Part shown: positions 5,301 to 6,845 of the stretch, piece after piece | How the letters are laid out: the number at the start of each line of letters is the position of its first letter | Position numbering within the stretch: the first letter of the stretch is position 1 | Source of the DNA: Deltaproteobacteria bacterium | Lineage (GTDB): Bacteria; Myxococcota_A; Polyangia; Palsa-1104; JAEUJZ01 | Direction: 5' to 3' | Assembly (NCBI GenBank): GCA_017990795.1 | Contig: JAGNNG010000094.1 | Location: 1 to 6,845, forward strand | Length of the DNA stretch: 6,845 nucleotides | Translations under genes and position numbers: made by a program | The notes under the pieces: generated by a model | Databases searched by the model: none | What the model was told of the DNA's origin: nothing | The model's input: only the letters and a program-made list of their open reading frames with translations

Positions 5301-6824
5301 CTAGAACGACTTTTTACGCTGTGCCGACGGTAAGATTCCCATCTGCTCGCGATACTTGGCCACGGTTCTGCGCGCGATATCGATTTTGTGTTGCGCACTT
5401 AGCAGCTCGACGAGCTTTTGGTCGGAGTACGGCTTCTTTGAGTCCTCCGCCATGACCATGGTCTTGATGAATCGCCTGACTGCTTCGGAAGCTATCTCTT
5501 CGCCGCCGTCCTCGCGGTTGATGCCCTCGTTGAAAAAATACTTCAGCTCAAACAGCCCCTGCGAGGTGTGGACGTACTTATTGCTGGTGGCGCGGCTGAT
5601 GGTCGACTCGTGCATGCCAATGTCATTGGCCACGTCGCGCAGGACCAGCGGCTTTAAGTAGCTGATGCCCTTCTCAAAAAAGTCGTGCTGAAACTTGAGG
5701 ATCGACTCGGTGACTTTGACGATGGTGCGCTGCCGTTGCGCGATGCTATCGATGAGCCACTTGGCCGAGCGCAGCCGCTCTTGAACATAGTCGCGCGCTT
5801 TTTTCTCTTCCTCGGTGTCCTTGTCGCGCCCCTCTTTGCCCTTGGTCTTCATCATCTCCAGGTAATACTTGGAGATCTTCAGCTTCGGCAGCCCGTCGTC
5901 GTTGGCCTGTACAAAGTACTGCTCCCCGAGCTTGACGACGGTGACATCGGGCGTGATGTACTGCGGCTGCTCAGTGATGTACTCGCGACCGGGCCGAGGG
6001 TCCAGGCGCTGGATATCCTTGGCCGCTTCATACACTTCCTCGATATCGACTTTCAGCTTGTGGGCGATGCGCGCAAAGTTGCGCTTTTCTAAGTCGCCCA
6101 GGTGCTCAGTCAGCATCTTGACCAGCACCTCGTCATCGATGTTGTTCATCTCGGCTTGAACCAGCAGGCTCTCCTGCAGCGTGCGTGCGCCACAGCCCCA
6201 CGGGTCAAAGCGCTGCAGTCGATGCAAGGCGCGCTCAGCCACCGCCAGCTCGACTTCCACTTCCTGCGCGATCTCTTCCAGCGGCGGCTCTTTGAAATAA
6301 CCGTCGGTGTCCAAGTTGCCAATGATCAGCGACGCGCAGGCTTCTTCGTCGGGCGGCAGCTGAGCCATGTGCAGCTGCCGCATCAGATGCTCAGTCAGCG
6401 AGACGCGTCGCGTCAGCGTCTGCTCTAGCGACGGTAGCTCCTCACTATCCGCCCGCCCGCCCGACGGCATAGATGGCGCCGTCGCTGAGTTTTCCAAGAA
6501 CGTCGACCAGTCGATGTCCGTCGCGGTGCCTTCGGTCGGGACTTCCTTGTCGGCTTCGGTTGGCTCCTTGATCGCCGGCTGGTCCACGGGGCGCTCGGTC
6601 TCGCCCAGCATGCTCTGCTCGTCGCGGGCAATCGGATCTTCGCGCGAGAGCTCAGCCTGCGTATCGACGGTGTCTTCCAGTAGAGGATTCTCTTTCATCT
6701 CCTCTTGGACTTGCTCCACCAGCTCCATCCGTGACACCTGCAGAAGCTTGATCGCCATCTGCAGCTGCGGTGTCATCACCATCTGCTGCGTCATCTTGAG
6801 CGACTGCTTCATCTCCATCGACAT
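5301..6824 (-). CDS. rpoN: RNA polymerase sigma-54 factor
   Basis: Sigma-54 directs RNA polymerase to -24/-12 promoters and needs an AAA+ activator to melt DNA. The 507-residue protein is complete. Seen: Gln- and Leu-rich region I (about 5-50: KQSLKMTQQMVMTPQLQMAI, ENPLLED), where activators act; an acidic, variable region II (about 51-130); the core-binding domain (about 131-320, with GNLDTDGYF at 169-177 and LQRFDPWGCGARTLQESL at 203-220); a charged loop (about 327-343); RSAKWLIDSIAQRQRTI (352-368); the helix-turn-helix (about 395-418, LRDVANDIGMHESTISRATSNKYV); FELKYFF (425-431); and the RpoN box ARRTVAKYRE (484-493), a perfect match to the consensus. The ATG at 6824 has GAGGAAGG upstream; ATGs at 6818 and 6812 are possible alternatives of no functional consequence. 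The gene is the first of the run visible here; its promoter lies outside the window. Confidence 0.98.
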   Translation of the reverse strand: MSMEMKQSLKMTQQMVMTPQLQMAIKLLQVSRMELVEQVQEEMKENPLLEDTVDTQAELSREDPIARDEQSMLGETERPVDQPAIKEPTEADKEVPTEGTATDIDWSTFLENSATAPSMPSGGRADSEELPSLEQTLTRRVSLTEHLMRQLHMAQLPPDEEACASLIIGNLDTDGYFKEPPLEEIAQEVEVELAVAERALHRLQRFDPWGCGARTLQESLLVQAEMNNIDDEVLVKMLTEHLGDLEKRNFARIAHKLKVDIEEVYEAAKDIQRLDPRPGREYITEQPQYITPDVTVVKLGEQYFVQANDDGLPKLKISKYYLEMMKTKGKEGRDKDTEEEKKARDYVQERLRSAKWLIDSIAQRQRTIVKVTESILKFQHDFFEKGISYLKPLVLRDVANDIGMHESTISRATSNKYVHTSQGLFELKYFFNEGINREDGGEEIASEAVRRFIKTMVMAEDSKKPYSDQKLVELLSAQHKIDIARRTVAKYREQMGILPSAQRKKSF

Positions 6825-6845
6825 GGCGTCACCTTCCTCGGTAAA

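Noticed and set aside
5165..5455. Plus-strand open frame of 96 codons spanning the rpoN-hpf gap and the rpoN 3' end
   Set aside because: Two thirds of it is antisense to rpoN, it has no recognisable motif, and there is no convincing ribosome site.
1..6845. Search for tRNAs, CRISPR repeats, insertion sequences, long direct or inverted repeats
   Set aside because: None were seen by eye. Coding genes on one strand fill nearly the whole window.

Overview
The window is one co-directional run of eight genes, all on the minus strand, so transcription runs from the right edge to the left. In that order they are rpoN (sigma-54), a long-form hibernation promoting factor, ptsN (EIIA-Ntr), hprK (HPr kinase/phosphorylase), rapZ, a mannose-family EIIA, HPr (ptsH), and the first 381 codons of Enzyme I (ptsI), which runs off the left edge. 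The DNA is GC-rich. The order rpoN-hpf-ptsN-hprK-rapZ-EIIA(Man)-HPr-EI, combining a Gram-negative rpoN/ptsN/rapZ block with hprK and a Man-type EIIA, fits a former deltaproteobacterium (Myxococcota or a relative). This placement is inferred from gene content and order; no marker gene is present.

Layout: rpoN (5301-6824) is followed by a 204-bp gap holding a weak hairpin and an unexplained open frame, then hpf (4449-5096). ptsN (3956-4417) starts 31 bp after hpf. A 126-bp gap leads to hprK (2858-3829). A second gap of 123 bp, holding a possible 34-codon ORF, leads to rapZ (1823-2734). The last four genes are tightly packed: rapZ and the EIIA gene overlap by an ATGA, EIIA and HPr are 7 bp apart, and HPr and EI are 5 bp apart.

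How the genes fit together: EI would take phosphate from PEP and pass it to His16 of HPr, and HPr would pass it to His67 of PtsN and/or His13 of the Man-type EIIA. HprK would phosphorylate HPr on Ser47 and so tune this relay. No EIIB, EIIC or EIID sugar permease is seen here, so the relay looks regulatory, reporting carbon, nitrogen or energy state rather than importing sugar. RpoN, HPF (ribosome hibernation) and RapZ (amino-sugar or RNA control in enterobacteria) are plausible outputs or companions. All key catalytic residues inspected are present.

The cluster itself is a known type of arrangement and I see no clearly new system. The points worth a second look are small: two short open frames in the intergenic gaps, a Gly-to-Val change in a conserved EI motif, and a cysteine cluster in the Man-type EIIA.
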